Of a DNA stretch of 64,000 nucleotides, positions 33,094-47,695 are shown in pieces. Made by a program: the position numbers and the translations under genes. The stretch is from Apricaphanius iberus (lineage: Eukaryota > Chordata > Actinopteri > Cyprinodontiformes > Aphaniidae). Position 1 is the stretch's first letter. Each line of letters starts with the position of its first letter. A model generated the notes under the pieces. It did not search any database and had not been told where the DNA came from. It saw nothing but the letters and a program-made list of their open reading frames with translations. The stretch covers positions 576,502 through 640,501 of the forward strand of contig JAPXFQ010001402.1 in NCBI GenBank assembly GCA_028564705.1, given 5' to 3'.

Positions 33094-33540
33094 CTGATAA
33101 AGGATCTAAAAGGTTATCTATATGTAGATTAAATCACCAGCTAAAATGATCCTTTCTTAGGCGTTGTGTAAAATTGATAAACATTTGAATTAAAAACTGC
33201 ATTCCTTTTCGGTGGCCTATAAACTGTGACAACATAAAATCTGAGGAGTGTTAAAAACAGAGGCAGCGCATTCAAAGGTGGTAGAATTATCAAATGAAAC
33301 AGGTTTGGCGGAAAGAGTTGATGAATTTATAAAAGCATTTCTGCCTCCCCTCTGGCTACTCCTCGTTGAATAAGAAAAGTTAAAATTAGGTGGAGAGCCC
33401 TCTGTAAATACAGCAAGGGCATCGGCACTCAGTCACGTCTCCGTTAAAAATAAATAATGAAGATTATTGTCTAAAATCAAATCATTTATTATAAACGTTT
33501 TATGCAGCAAAGGCCAAACATTTAAAAGAGCAATTTAATA
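33094..33540 (-). pseudogene. L2 copy 2: endonuclease N-terminal remnant
   Basis: Minus-strand sequence corresponds to the APE domain of copy 1 from the GDFN-type loop back to the start at the NVRSL strand, with indels. Inactive. Confidence 0.7.
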
Positions 33541-33769
33541 GTGGTTGGAGATGGAGTGACTGTATGATTTTCTGTAGGTAGGATTTTTAGTAATCGTTGA
33601 AGATTATTTGGGTTGCAGTTTTTCAGTTTATGATTATTTGTTCGCTCTCTTCTGACAATAACATGTATGAATGAAGTGGGGCAAGGTCCAAGTCTGATAC
33701 AGTATGTGAGTTCATGTTAAAATCAGGATTTAGTTTATAGGAACAGGGACCAGCTGGACATCAGGATGT

Positions 33770-34410
33770 GGTTGATGGGCAGGAGCAGTTGGGGCCGGTG
33801 TGGTGGAGAGGGGTTGGCGAGGGTGTGCCTTGTCTGTTTAAATGTAGTCCATCTGCCCCAAAACAATTGACCCCTGCCCCAGAAAATGTTAAAATTGTCT
33901 ATAAAACCAATATTGTGCATCACGGTGGCAGAGGAAAGCCAGGTGTTTAGAGATGGAAGCCTGCTGAAACGACTTATCCCTCTGCCCTCAGAGTGGGGCC
34001 AGAAACAAAAACAGATAGAGGTTTGTCTTTTAAAAGATTAAAAAGATGAATAAAATCCTGCTTTAAGAGCTCAGACTGTTGTTTGCAAATCTCATCGGTG
34101 CCAGCATGAAGTATTTTTTTTTACTCACGGGTGGGTGACGTTGGATGGAGTCCAGAATCTCCAGAAATGTCCTTTACTGTAGCTCCAGGAAAACAAACGG
34201 TGACATCTCCTCTCATTCGAATGTACCGGATGACATAATCTCCTATGATGAGCGTTGTGGGTGGATGGTGTGCAGGCTGCTGGGCAGGAGATCTCTCGTT
34301 GTCCAGGATCTGCTGGATGTTGGGCACCTTGGCTTCCACAGGACTGCAGCGATGTTTAGTGGGCGCCTCGTGCTCGTTCCGTGTATTCGCGGTGTAATGG
34401 AGCACACCTG
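33770..34410 (-). pseudogene. L2 copy 2: SGNH ORF1 remnant
   Basis: Matches the second half of copy 1 ORF1. The nucleophile block reads GDYVIRYIRMRG where copy 1 has GDSIIRHVRMRG, so the catalytic Ser is Tyr. A shift follows after FPGATVKDISG. The frame context downstream of the ORF1 stop differs from copy 1 by about five bases. Confidence 0.75.
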
Positions 34411-35504
34411 GGTGGAATATCTCCAAATAACATGCGAAACTTAGCAAGGTGAAGTTATTTGGATATAGGACACATTTGTTTCATCAAAGCGGAGACTCCC
34501 TCCAATGTCTCCCAGAGAACTGCGCTTAAGGAGCGGCTACAACGCCGCCAAAGGCTCACTCCTGAAGGCGTTAGTTTCGATTAGGGACCATTGTGAAATC
34601 CAATCAATTCCATACATCACAAAAAAGAAATCAAGTAACCCAAACTTTTGCCTACTTATCGAGTCGAAACTTGGTGAAGGAGGAATGAGTAGGGAGCCCA
34701 ACTTGAGCTATCAGCTCACGCCATCGTTGAAAGAATGTAAAAAACATTCTGGTGTCGTTTTTCTCTTCTGAGCTCATTCTCTTCTTCTAATAAACCTCAA
34801 ACCCTTTTTCTCTTGCGACTCTAAGCCATTTTCAAACAACCGGGTGAGAAATGTTTGTCAATGAATGAATAATAGCTTACACTACAGATAAACATGTGTA
34901 TGCAGACTCTCAGGATCATTGACAATTAGGAGGACCGATAGTGTAGATGATCCACCCAGAAGAAAAAGATCCACCACAATATTTTAAAGCTAACAAAATT
35001 CAGTAAGTACAGAAAATGAAAAGCTGGATTGTGCTTTGGCTCCCCTGGAATGAGCCGGGCTCTGTGAGGCATCCTAGGCCTCCCAGGGATCTACTCAGCT
35101 GGTGGGGTGGTAATATGTTCCCCCTACATTGGTCCTTTTTAGTTCCACTGGTTGGTGCCTGTCTGGTATTTTGGAGGTTCTGTGGGGTTCTCTAATCCTT
35201 GGCATTGAAGTTTAATACCAAGGGTATGTCCTGGCCCCAGGCTGATTCCTGGGGTGTTACGGGGCTGGGAAGCTCAGAGCTGTACTCCTACCTTATGCCT
35301 CATTGGCCTGGGGGCTGTTGCTCCTGTTCTTAGCTGATGACCAAAAGGTAGTCCTGCATTTTTACCATTTTTCAAACATCCCATTAATTGAGACACTGTT
35401 AATAGTTAATAGCAATGCCTTACGGTGTCTCAGTTTGCATTGCGGTATTTGTGGAAACATGTCAGACACTTGGACAAAACTGACATAATTCTATTCAATT
35501 CAAT
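34411..35504. other. unassigned DNA
   Basis: A GC-richer patch at 35040-35290 stands out. No gene or repeat end recognised. Confidence 0.35.
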
Positions 35505-36535
35505 TTATTTATATAGCGCCAACTCACAACAGATGTAATCTCAAGTCACTTTACAAGAATAGCAATTCAATACAATCATACAGACAATCAAATCAGTTAA
35601 AAAAGTTTTCTATTTAAGGAATCCTAGCAGACTGCTTTAAGTCAGTAACATGGGGTTGGGCCCACTGACGCAAACTTTCCGAACAAAGCAATCTTCTCAA
35701 CAATTCCTAATCCTGAACAAGTTGAGAGAAAAAAAACTGTCCTTAAACAAGAAGAAACCTCCAGCAGAACCTGCATCCGTACGAGCGGCCATCTGCCACA
35801 ACCGTCTGGGGGTTTAAGAAGACAGAGCAGAGAGACAGAAATAACAAAAGGGACTGATATAGAAGTACTTTCTATATTAAAGACACCAAAAAGTTGATAA
35901 CAGGACATGGAAGATGCTCAGTCACTAGGAGCATCATCTGAACCAATGCTCCCCTCCAAGAGGGTATTGTACTTGGTCAGCATAACAGACCAGGTGTAGC
36001 TTCTATGGACAGAAAAACACTGAGAAAAAACAAGGTTTACAGCCGAAATAACAGCAAATAATACATCTGGAGATTAGTAGAAGAGAAAAGGAGAAGAGTG
36101 AAGAAAAGTGGTCAGTCTTTCCGCTAACAGTCTAAGCCTACGGCAGAATAAATGCAGAGATAGCTCAGGCTAACCTAAGCCATTCTAACTATAAGCTTTA
36201 TCAGAAAGGAAGACTTTTAGCCTGTTCTTAAAAGTAGACAGGATGTGTGCCTCATGGACTAAAACTGCGACCTGGTTCCGCAGGAGAGGAGCCTGATAAC
36301 TAAAAGATCTGCCCTACAATTCTACTTTTAGAAATCCTGGGAACTACCAGTAAATCTGCAGTCTGAGAGCGAAGTGCTCTGTTAGGAACATATGAAACTA
36401 TCAGATCTCTGCTATATAATCGAGTTTGATAATTAAGGGTTTTATACATATGGAGGATCTTAAACTATTCTCAATTTAAGCAGGGAACCAATGAAGAGAA
36501 GAGAAAACAGAATAAAAAATAAAAATTGTCCATTG
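35505..36535 (-). repeat. LINE-derived repeat, reverse, with AATTC tail
   Basis: Starts with TTCAATTCAATTTATTTATATAGCGCC and CTCAAGTCACTTTACAAG, then GAAACCTCCAGCAGAACC, and continues for about 1 kb to a segment with GGGAACCAATGAAGAGAAG. The tail and the CCTCCAGCAGAACC motif match, in reverse, the forward copy at 63780-63990. This is a long 3' portion of a common fish non-LTR family. No intact coding remains. Confidence 0.65.
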
Positions 36536-36539
36536 AAAG

Positions 36540-36731
36540 CTAGGGATGTCCCGATCCCATCATTTGATCGGAAATCGGGCCAGATCATGTGGTTGCAGAC
36601 TCGATTGGAATCGGATGTTATATCTTGATCAGGACTTGGATATGTAGGCTATCAATCAGAGGTTACTCTAGATATGTTTTTGTCCATCATTTTGGACAGG
36701 GTCCAAACAATCTGGTCAGGACTTGGATGTA
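36540..36731. repeat. hAT-like left end and first unit of a short tandem repeat
   Basis: AGGGATGTCCCGATCCC at 36542 is typical of fish hAT-like ends. From about 36640 comes a roughly 90-base unit (CTAGATATGTTTTTGTCCA, TTTTGGACAGGGTCCAAA) that recurs at 38305-38395 on the other side of the Tc1 element. Confidence 0.5.
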
Positions 36732-38304
<1,573 letters not shown>

Positions 38305-38529
38305 TTTAAGCTATGAATCAGAGATTGTGCTAGATATGTTTTTGGTCCAGTATTTTGGACAGGGTCCAAAAAATATGGTCATAATGTAATTTTACCTGTC
38401 AATTTTTCAATTCTACGCTGGGGGGGGGGGGGACTAGTGCTCAAGCATCAGGTTTGCAAGGCAACATCTGAAACCACTGGGCCATCATGAAAACCAGTCT
38501 TTTGATGCCCCTTTTTGTGTATTTTAACC
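38305..38529. repeat. second unit of the interrupted tandem repeat, and poly-G
   Basis: 38305-38395 repeats the unit seen before the Tc1 element. A run of 13 G lies at 38420-38432. Confidence 0.5.
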
Positions 38530-40124
38530 CAGTGGCGACTGGTGGAATTTTCTCCAGGGGAGGCTATTACAATGAAGGCTAGCAATTAGTTTTGTCAAAC
38601 GATTACATTTTTTACCTAGTTAATTACAGGGTAGCTGTGATTATGAGTAATTACCATTTCTAAATATGACTACAAAACTAAAAGTTTTAGAGTACAGTGA
38701 CGAATCTACTTGCTGTAGCTCATTTTTCATGAAATAAAGAAGAGATAAATATTTTTTAACCTCACAATCACATTCACACTTTTGGGTGTAACACTGACTG
38801 TTTCTTAATCATATCGGACAACCGTTAGTGTCCTCTTAATAGGACTATCCTACAACAACAGAATGATTTCAGTCAGAGGCTTCAACAGTTTTGCTAGAAC
38901 AGACTGCTAGTGTGGTGGAAGAAACACTGAGTTGTCTATAGGTACTGGTTGAGACTGGGATCACTTCACACTGGGAGAACCTGCCAGAGCTCCACTTAAA
39001 GCCATTCAGAGTATGAGAAGATGTGGTGGAGAAAAGGCCATTATATTTCTTCTCTTTATTGTTTCCACAGAGCTGCTGATACAGGTTTGGGTGATATAAA
39101 TGTGAGGAGGGAGATATGTGTGATCGCATATGAAAAATAAGAACAAATACAAGGTAAGGTAGAAATAATAAAAAAAAATGAATAAACTTAACATTTGGAT
39201 ATCAGCTGCTGTGTTAAATATCAAATAAATCAAATGTAACATAGACTTAGTAATCAAATGTCACAATTTACCTTCTTCCAAATTGTAAACACTCAGCAGA
39301 CAACCCTTCCAATTCATCAATCTAAACAATAGGAATACATGCTCTATTTGTGAAGTAGAGGTGTCTATACAGCTACGTCCGCTAATGATTAGCACTAATT
39401 TAAGTCTGAAAACATCACTTTAACTGAAGTATGTGCATTTCTAAAGCAGCGATACATTTCTATGAAATGTAGCCAAGCTCTACAGTGACCCAACATACAT
39501 AATTCAATATAAATATAGCACTTTCTACTCATTTTACTGCTGAATGGTCTGATATTTGAATGATCAGGTCGGAGCTATTTTACATCAAGTTTCTCCTATG
39601 TTTTTCTCCCAAACGGCATTGTTTTTAGTGATATAACTGAATTATCCTTTTTCTCTTACTGCATTTTGCATCTCTTTTTGTTCATCTCCAACTCCCGCAG
39701 TTTGACCTGTCCATCAGCTGTGCTGTATGACAGAAATCTATTCGTTTGATTTCAGCCCCACAACGGGAGGGTGACAATATGTAATCTCCGCCCCTTTAGG
39801 GTGCACCTCTCCTGCGCCCCAAATTGTCTTATTTCTTATATTGAAGAGGAGCTACTGCACACATATACAACTTATAACGAGTCTAAGGGTGCCTTGGGGC
39901 GCAGAGATCTTGGAAATACATCCTCAATCAGATAATGCTGATGAGTGTAACAACTCAACTCCCCATAAACTATGAAATATTTATGTTACACATCTGAAAC
40001 AAATCAGACAAATATTTTGAATTTTTTTTTGTTATTATATAAATTTCCCACGTTTTTTTCAAGGTAATATGGCAAGTTGTGAATTGTGGGGTGGTGCCTA
40101 TTGTCTATTGGCCAGCCGCCACTG
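38530..40124. mobile_element. hAT-like non-autonomous element, 1595 bp
   Basis: Ends CAGTGGCGACTGG and, reversed, CAGTGGCGGCTGG; 12 of 13 match. Flanking 8-mers TTTTAACC (38522-38529) and GTTGAACC (40125-40132) match at 6 of 8, as expected of an old 8-base hAT duplication. No transposase motif was seen. Confidence 0.6.
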
Positions 40125-40567
40125 GTTGAACCAAGTGAAAACAACAACTTAAAAGACATGTTTGGTTTGCACCCCTATACGGTTGTAAGGGTTTCTGGTT
40201 TTTGCTTTATTGATTTGGTTGAATATTGTTTAGGGCGCCAGTCAGGTCTCCCTCCTGACATATAGGATTTAGTATTTTCGGAGAATTCTATTGTTTACAA
40301 ATTGAATAATATGAACAATACCCGTTACACAAGGACATACATTAATGGACATATGCCCTTATGCTGATTAAATTTGCATGACAATGAAGTATTAGTTCAA
40401 TCAATAGTGCAGAGTAAACGATCAGGGTTTGAAGTTTTCCACAGGTCCAGTTTATTTATTCATCTTCATTCATATAAGGAGGAAGTTGTAGAGTCAGGGT
40501 GTTTAATGAACAGACACACAAAAAATAAAAACAAATACAAAAAACAGTGTTTACAATATATTCATTT

Positions 40568-40614
<47 letters not shown>

Positions 40615-41200
40615 CACACAAAATAATTAAACAAATAAACTTACTTGACAGGGTGTCTTTTAGCAAATCAAAGTTATGAGCAGTTTGACACAAACAGTCT
40701 CACTAAAACACAAAAGTTTTTCCCCTTTTAATTTTTATATTCATCTTATCACATAACCAAAACCAGATTCTCAGTTTCATTTTAGAACTCACGTTTTAGT
40801 GGATCAACTGCGTGACGGGAGGATCTCTTCAGCTGGCAGTCCACTGAAGGCAAGTTTTGCTTTTCCTTTAAAAGATTTTTAGGTAAGTCTGAGTTTTCAT
40901 TTATTTAGTTTTCTTTTCAACAAGGACGGTTTGGAACTTACATCCGTTGTAAAGTTTATAATGTAGAGCGTGTCCGTGCGATGACGTCACTGTTGAAATC
41001 GCGAGAGTTTGAACTTGCGTTTGAGCGTTTCTTCCGTCTTTCAGGTCTGGATCTTGACATTGAGGGGATTAACAACCTCGTTGTTCGGCAGAACAGCTTG
41101 TTTGTGCGGTTGAAATAGCTATTATCTACAGGTTCAACGCCACTCTGTTTTTCACACGTGAAATGAAAAAGTGAGTGGAGCTTGGAGGCATTTTAAAGGG
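40125..41200. other. unassigned DNA with a TA microsatellite
   Basis: Includes (TA)n at 40572-40610. On the minus strand at 40243 TGGCGCCCTAAAC resembles a tRNA-Lys primer-binding site, without other LTR evidence. No coding domain recognised. Confidence 0.35.
40572..40610. repeat. (TA)n microsatellite
   Basis: About 19 uninterrupted TA units, followed by CATACACACA. Confidence 0.95.
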
Positions 41201-43600
41201 TAAGGTGGAGCAGTGTGCACAGGTGCTGCATATTTGCAATCAGAGGTGAAGGTGAGAGGATTGGCAGAGCGCTTGGCCAGGTCCTTACACTGTGACTTGA
41301 ATTATTTCGTAATTACTATGATTATAACTAGGAGGTACTTTCGTAAAAATCAGCACAACTTGATAACCCGATCACTGAAAAATATGAAAATATCATCCCG
41401 ATCTCGGGACGTCACTAGTTTACATAACTGCTGAACAGGATTGTATCTGGGATGTTTAAAGAGGGCTAAATGGGGGGCCAGTGATGATCTTCGGGTATCA
41501 CGCCAAAATAAAAACAGGACTGTAATACAAAGAGGTAGAAATACTGATGTAAACATAAATACATAAACTCATACATATTTCTAACTGAATAAAGCAATTT
41601 CGCCATCATTCATATTAATATCAATACAAGAAGTGAAAATGTGGTATCTTCATAAATTCAAAAAAGAAGGAGCTGGATCAGGAAGCAGAGCATGAATAAA
41701 ATCTCTGTATACATGTATGTTCACACATTTTTGAGTGTGTTACGTAAATTTAGAGCAAAAACACCCAAATAAATAATCGGTCATTTCAAAACATATTTTA
41801 CACTTTTATCTTGATGCATTAGAATTTCACATTGTCCCACAAGTGCTGGGTGGGGATCTGGTCACCTGAGCCTCTATATGCTGTCCATGTGATTGTCCTT
41901 ATGTCTGTCTGCCTGGGGCTGTTGAGACTTTCCAGAGCTACAAGCTGCTTTCCACCGTAACCAGCATGAAACTTAATGGACCTGTTTTTTCCACAGGCTC
42001 AGCAGGCTCACAGGCGTGTCTTGCTACCATGAGCATTTATGAAGTGTATCACCTGTGAATGTGTTCCACCCAGCTGGTCCTGGGAAATCAAAGGAGAATT
42101 GCAACTGCATAGTTGAATGGGTTAATATCTTGATTAAATAAATTCAATCATGAATTTAAAAACTGTCTGAAGATATCATTTTTGTAGATCAAATTTAAAT
42201 TGGAACAAGTAGACAACCAGTTTCTCTATACAGTGTGCCTGAATTGCCCAAGACAGGAAACTTAAAAAAAAAAAGAAAGAAAGATACTGCATAGTAGGGC
42301 CATTTCTAAAATTTGAAGCTATACCTTTTTTTGGAAACAACACATCTAGATTTGAGCATTTTATGTTTCTGACAAACATTTATTAGCACCAGAATCTCTG
42401 TTTTCTATTGCTGTGTTTATCATAAAAGCCTGATCATACATTTGGAAATACTGATGAATATGATGCACTTATTATTTGCCCACAAAGTCTAAGTAATCAC
42501 AGTGTAATCATACTTCTAAACTTAAGCATTTTACACAAAAAATTAAAACATACTGGATGTCATACGAAAGCTCTCATGCCCTCCTGCGAATGGTTGACCT
42601 CTCATACAATCACTGTTTAGTCTGCATCAGTGTTTCATGTTTCCAATAGTAGTTTTAGGTTACTCACACAGCACCAATATCACATGGCCAAGAAATGGAG
42701 ACTTCAGATATTTCCAGTGAGTCATGTTGTCCTGTCTGATCCAACATCTGCATGTGGTGGTGAAGAGGGTGTGGGAGGGGGTCAGGGGATAAAGAGAGCA
42801 GAGCTTGTTGGGAAGCAGTGTGGAAAGTGGAAAAAAAACTGAGAAAAGAGAAGGACCAACGAAAAAATTAAAAACAAAGAAGTAGCAAGGAACAGAAGAA
42901 TAGGTTGTCTGAAGGAGGGGCAATGTATCTGCTGTGGAGTTTGGGTAAGTAATGACTTGAAACAGCATTTGGGTTTCAGGAACACACAACTCAGCAACTC
43001 CCTGCCTGTCCACCCACAAAAGCAGCTATCCAGAGGATGAAGCCCTAAACAGTCAATAATGCATGCAGACACACACACAAAGCTGTGCCACACATAAACA
43101 TTCACTCAAACTTACTCCAAAGCATTCATTAGTTTCCCATGCATTTCAAAAGCTGACCTCCTAACAGCAGAAAAATGGTTCCCTGTGTGGATCACCTATC
43201 TCAGAGATCCCAACGGCTTCTATATCTGCATTATGTGGAAAAAGCAACTCAGTCGACATGGGCTGGATTAAAATAGAGTAAATAGTGTGTAGCGCACCAG
43301 CAAATGCTCTCAGGGAAGGCGGTGCAGAGACAGAATCCTTTCAGAAATGTCACTCGTACAATCCTGAAACCATGTAATCACCCGTGAGTGACAAGATCCC
43401 TTTTATCCATGTTTTATAATGTTCACCAAATGTGACAGGCTAATGCTGCTCTGATGGTAGGGTTTTTAGGATAATTATTCAACCAGCAAGTAGTAGCTCT
43501 ACTTTGCAGTCGAAGTATACGCCTGATGTTTGTTGTAATAGAAAGATGATAGATACAAAGATTTTTGTGTCAGAGAAGCTACTTCCTCCATGATCGTAAG
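41201..43600. other. unassigned DNA
   Basis: Only short, domain-free open frames. No RNA gene or repeat end could be supported. Confidence 0.4.
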
Positions 43601-43720
43601 TAAATGAAATAGAATAGAATAGAATAATCCGTTATTGTCCCGCAGAGGACAAAATCAGCTGTAACAGCACCAAAGTAACAGGTAATTGAAATATCCTCAC
43701 AAGAGAAAATATTTAAAAAA
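43601..43720 (-). repeat. LINE tail with AATAG repeats, reverse
   Basis: GAATAGAATAGAATAATCCGTTATTGTCCCGCAGAGG: the AATAG repeats plus TTATTGTCC-CGCAG are the reversed end of a fish non-LTR family whose forward tail reads GGGG-x-TCAATAAAG-like (compare 48785-48900). Short fragment. Confidence 0.5.
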
Positions 43721-45060
43721 CTATTATGATGTTTAGAACTTGTGTGTGTTGCTCTAATTCAGGCACAACTCCAGATAGCAGGAAACATGTTTTAGAATAG
43801 TTAGTAAATTGCAGGACGAGAGCAGTGATTGGAGAAGTGTTTGTGATCCGGTAAGTGAGATTATGGAAAGAGATGAGCTTACTTGGTCGTCCGGTGGTGG
43901 AAGCTTGCGAAGGTAAGTAAGAGGCTGCTTGTTGAGGTTGACTGGGGATGAGTAGTGATGGTGGTAGTTCAGATTCCGTAGATGTTTAATGGTGAGACTG
44001 ATCCGTGTTTCTGTTGTTTGACAGATTCTCCAGTTGTATTGTTGGAGCTGCAGTCAATGGCTCAGGTGAGTACCTACGATTCTGTGTTTCAGGTGAAACG
44101 GAGGAGGCTGACCTGGAGGAAATCCAGAGGAGCTCGATCTTGGTGAGTTCGGCTTGGATCCTTTAGCTGTCTGTTCTGGACCAACCGTGAAGGATGGTTA
44201 CATAAACGGAGCTTGGAACAATGATGGGTCTCAGACAGGTAGTGATGTTACGAAGTGTGCGTCAAGCAGTGGAGTTTTTTTTTTCCACAAAGCGCATCTC
44301 GAGGCCTGCTTCATTTAGGAGAGGAGCCGAAAACGATGACATCTGAAATCTCGCTGCCTAGCTGTACTATGTGACTGTTTCAGAAAGTGGTTAGGCGTTT
44401 GCTGAGTGGTTTGACAACAATATAAACCACCCAGTCTCATGTAGGAAATAGGCAGTCAGTTTGGAGTTTGGACAGAGTTTTAATAGTTTTGATAGGAGGG
44501 TTTGGTCAGTGTTTATATAGTTTGGAAAAAGTTTTGTGAGTATAGACACAGATAGTTTGAAGATTTAGCAGAGTGGAAAGAGAGAGATAATGGAGCCAGA
44601 TACGAACAGGAAGAATTCCCTTGTGTCTGAACATTTTAATCTAATAACTCATATTAAAGTAACCTCAATCTATCATTATGTCAGACAAGTAAGATTTGCT
44701 TATTAAGAACTGTATATTTTTTACAGTTTATTTTATTTAAAGGTGAAGTGTTTATTGTGTTCCTAGGAGTTGGTGTACAATAACAGCACCTCATTCATGC
44801 TAACGCATTACCATGATTTGCATGAGAATAAAGAGAAAAATATTAGCAGGCCGGAAAGGCCCCTGGAATATTGGGAAAAGCAAAAATTACTGTACCCCTT
44901 TTTATATAAACTCACACTTGTGTTTATGTGCACACAGCCATCTTATTTAGATTGTGAAAAGGTGTTTGGCTGGTGAGATGGTGTCAAAATTCCCTAAAAC
45001 CTAAAGCTTTTGAGAAACTGCTATTTCTGAATAAAAATGAATAAAGCACACAGCTTCGGT
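43721..45060. other. unassigned DNA
   Basis: From about 43800 to 44280 the sequence is purine-rich with repeated GGTAAGT-type words, similar in style to 46480-47000. Possibly decayed LTR-like repeat; no boundary found. Confidence 0.35.
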
Positions 45061-45738
45061 TAATACAGCTTGAAACTACTGATCGGGCAAAAAATCTAGG
45101 TCTAGTAATGGACTCAGACCTGAACCTGCAGGTTACATAAAGGGCATCAAGGGGTTATCACCCGAAGAACATTACTGGGATTACAGAATAAATTTTTCCA
45201 ACAGGACCTCCAAAACCTTATTTTTTATCTTTAGTTTGACTGATTACTACAACAGTGTTCTCAAAAGTCTGCCTAAAAAGTCAAAGTGGGCACATCACTC
45301 CACTTCTAAAGTCCTTACACTGGCTCCCTGTAGTTCAGTGAGTAGAGTTAAATACTTACACTATTATGTAAATCATTGAATGGCTTAGCAACAAAGTTTA
45401 CTAAGACTTGTCACTAGACCAACAACCAGACCATTCAGGTCTTCCAACTCTAGTCTACTAATATAAACTAAACATGGAGAAACAGGTTTCAGTTTCCATG
45501 CTCCCCTTATCTGGAGCAAAATTCCAGACTACTTCAAAGCTGGTGAAATACTAAATTTCATTAAATCAAACCTTAAAACCTATCTATTAAGAGTTGGCTT
45601 TGATTAACTGATTAATAATAGCTACAATGGCATACATTATGTGTCTTTAATATTGTATTTTATGCTTTTCCATGGTTTTATTAAATCTGATAATCACTCA
45701 AAGCACTTTGATTGCCCTGTCGTACAAATAAAGTTGAT
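45061..45738 (+). pseudogene. L2-like LINE remnant: reverse transcriptase C-terminus and tail
   Basis: Translated pieces include LGLVMDSDLN, ITG-type helix, LDYYNSVL-like, LHWLPVVQ-like (ACTGGCTCCCTGTAG), and FKSNLKTYLLR. This is the order of the L2/CR1 reverse transcriptase end. The 3' end AAAGCACTTTG and ACAAATAAAGTTGATTTG closes it. Many stops and shifts show a considerably older copy than the one at 895-6004, and probably another family. Confidence 0.7.
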
Positions 45739-47411
45739 TTGCCATGGGCAATGGTTTTACTTTAGCCGTGTCTCCTTCCTGTACAAAATTACCCTAAAAC
45801 ACATTTTTTCCCTTATTGATTTCTTCTGTCATATTACAATATTTCAGATAATTTAAACAAGTTTTAATGTCAGACATAACTGCAAATACAAAAAATAATT
45901 TATATTTCTTGATTGCATTTACTAAAGTGAAAACAAATATATTCACTAAGTGTACTTAGTGATACTACTAACCTCAGCAGAACAAATTTGCATTAACTAG
46001 CAAGTTAGACTTATTTTACTATGGGGATCATTTGCCCCACTCCTTTTTATGAGAATTTTAAAATTCACTTCAGTTCAAGTCTAGCTATCATGCAGTTCAC
46101 TCCAAAACCTTAATTTATAAAAATAAATAAATAAGCCATCCATTAGTGGAATTGCGTGTGTGCTTTGAATTGTGTCAAATTCACTAAAAATAAAGTGTGT
46201 CTTAGCCTAAAATTACAAAGTGATTTACTTAAGTATACACTGGTTGTAGGTAATGTTTATGGTTCCATCAACTATGGAAAGTCATACAGTACAGGTCTTA
46301 AACCAACTAAACAACCACCACTTGGCCAGCAATGGTGTGGTGATGATGGTCTAGCATGCAGTTTTTGACCAAAAATCTCACTTGGTGGAGTTTTGTTGGC
46401 AAAAGTGCTCGTTGTGTCTCCAGGTATGATTGTATCCTTGATTGGCATCCATAGTTGGAATCATAAGACTCTTTGTCATGGTTTCTCAGGGAGACTCTGT
46501 CGCAAAGAACCCCTGGTAAGAGACAAAATACAGTTAAAATTAGGTAATTTTCTTTCAGCAGAAGCGCTGCTTCTGGGGAGCCAGCGATTGGAAACTGCAG
46601 GGAGTGGCGACAACTGCAGTAGGTAAGTAAGGTGAGTATTGAGTTGCAGGATATTGGATATGCTTTCTCAGAAGGAAGGAGATGATGTGCTTACGTTTTT
46701 CCATGGGAAGGTGAACTTGGAGAGGTGAGTGGGTCCTGTGCAGATGCGATTGACAAAGTGAGAGAGTGGTGAGTCCTTGATGCGTTCTTTCTTTATTTGG
46801 CAGGTTTGGCGGAAGATGGAGGTGTCTCCGGGGTAGACAGCGGTGAGCTAGGTGTGACTGCAAGGTTCTGGATGGCAGTCTAAGAAGTGGCACCCACCCA
46901 GGGAATAACTTGGAGGAAGTCATTGTCCGTTTGTTGGTAGAAGGCAGCGAGGGAGCCTGGGGAACCCGCACAGAGGTCTGATGGCAGGGGAACTTTGGGG
47001 AGACAGGGAGACTAATAATGAGGAATAATGAGGAACCAACGATAAAACAAAGAACAAACCAGCTACGAGGAGCTCTCAGAAGGAACAAACAAAAAAATCA
47101 AAAGAGAACGATAAATGAAAAACATATCCATCTAAACGTCTGCATCTAGGTGGAAACTTGGTGTTGGAGTGTTATAAACTGGACTTTAGACAACCACATG
47201 TCAATGGTAGGGGACAGGGCAGGGGGCCAGAAAAGATTAAGGAAACATAAATAATCTTCCTTTTCTGGTTCCTCCCCATTTGCTGCTGAAGTAAAAAGAA
47301 TCTTACATTAGTACCAGGCTTTTACAACATCCATAAATACCAGGCTTTGTTTAAACCAGGAACTGATAAATTGCAGCAGACTGTGTTTATTTATTTATTT
47401 ATTTATTTTTA
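45739..47411. other. unassigned DNA
   Basis: A stretch starting with TGTCATGGTTTC at 46474 and running purine-rich to about 47060 resembles in its start the sequence at 23344. The minus-strand open frame at 46555-47088 has low-complexity His/Pro/Leu content and no domain. An (ATTT)n run ends at 47410. Confidence 0.35.
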
Positions 47412-47695
47412 ACGTGTCCTGTCTAGCAGTATGCTACTCAGAATTGGTGTCTGAGTACCAAGTACAAGCCCAACAGTTTTACTTTCCCAAGCAGAGTATT
47501 ACAGCTTCGCTGTAGTACGCCACTTGATGTATATGTATGAAAAATCTTTATTAGTGATTACTGTGGGTTCAATTTCCTGACGTCATGGACATTAAACTGA
47601 GACAAGAAGGGAGAAAGGAAGAAGGTGAAGAAAAGAAACCAGACCAACAGAGGGGCGAACCGACGACACAAGACAGGGAGGCAAAGTTATTCCTG
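47412..47695 (-). mobile_element. L1 3'-end fragment, reverse
   Basis: The reverse complement matches the last 270 bases of the forward L1 (56550-56823), with AATAAAGATTTTTCATACATA, AGTACCAAGTACAAGCCC (reversed) and ACGTGTCCTGTCTAGCAG. The T-rich (ATTT)n just left of it is the reversed tail. It is therefore the 3' end of a second copy of that family, truncated near 47695. By eye about three quarters of positions match. Confidence 0.75.

Larger units (their letters stand above)
32220..34410 (-). mobile_element. L2-clade LINE copy 2: reverse, truncated and internally deleted
   Basis: Same family as copy 1. It ends left on TTTGAT repeats and right inside ORF1, near the equivalent of 1720 in copy 1, so it is 5'-truncated. 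Near 33094 the sequence jumps from the reverse transcriptase C-terminus (equivalent of 5192) to the endonuclease (equivalent of 3068), a 2.1-kb internal deletion with short CTG microhomology. Remaining pieces are damaged throughout. Confidence 0.9.

Noticed and set aside
40236..40250. Minus-strand TGGCGCCCTAAAC as a tRNA-Lys primer-binding site
   Set aside because: Only the first eight bases fit, no LTR could be found next to it, and no polypurine tract or target duplication was seen.
40374..40679. Open frame across the TA microsatellite
   Set aside because: The frame owes its length to the repeat (Ile-Tyr alternation) and has no domain.
42660..43105. Overlapping 107-119 codon minus-strand frames
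   Set aside because: They overlap each other in different phases, are Phe/Leu/Ser-rich and lack any domain or splice context.
46555..47088. 177-codon minus-strand open frame
   Set aside because: His/Leu/Pro-rich composition, no domain, within a purine-rich tract that gives long frames on the opposite strand.
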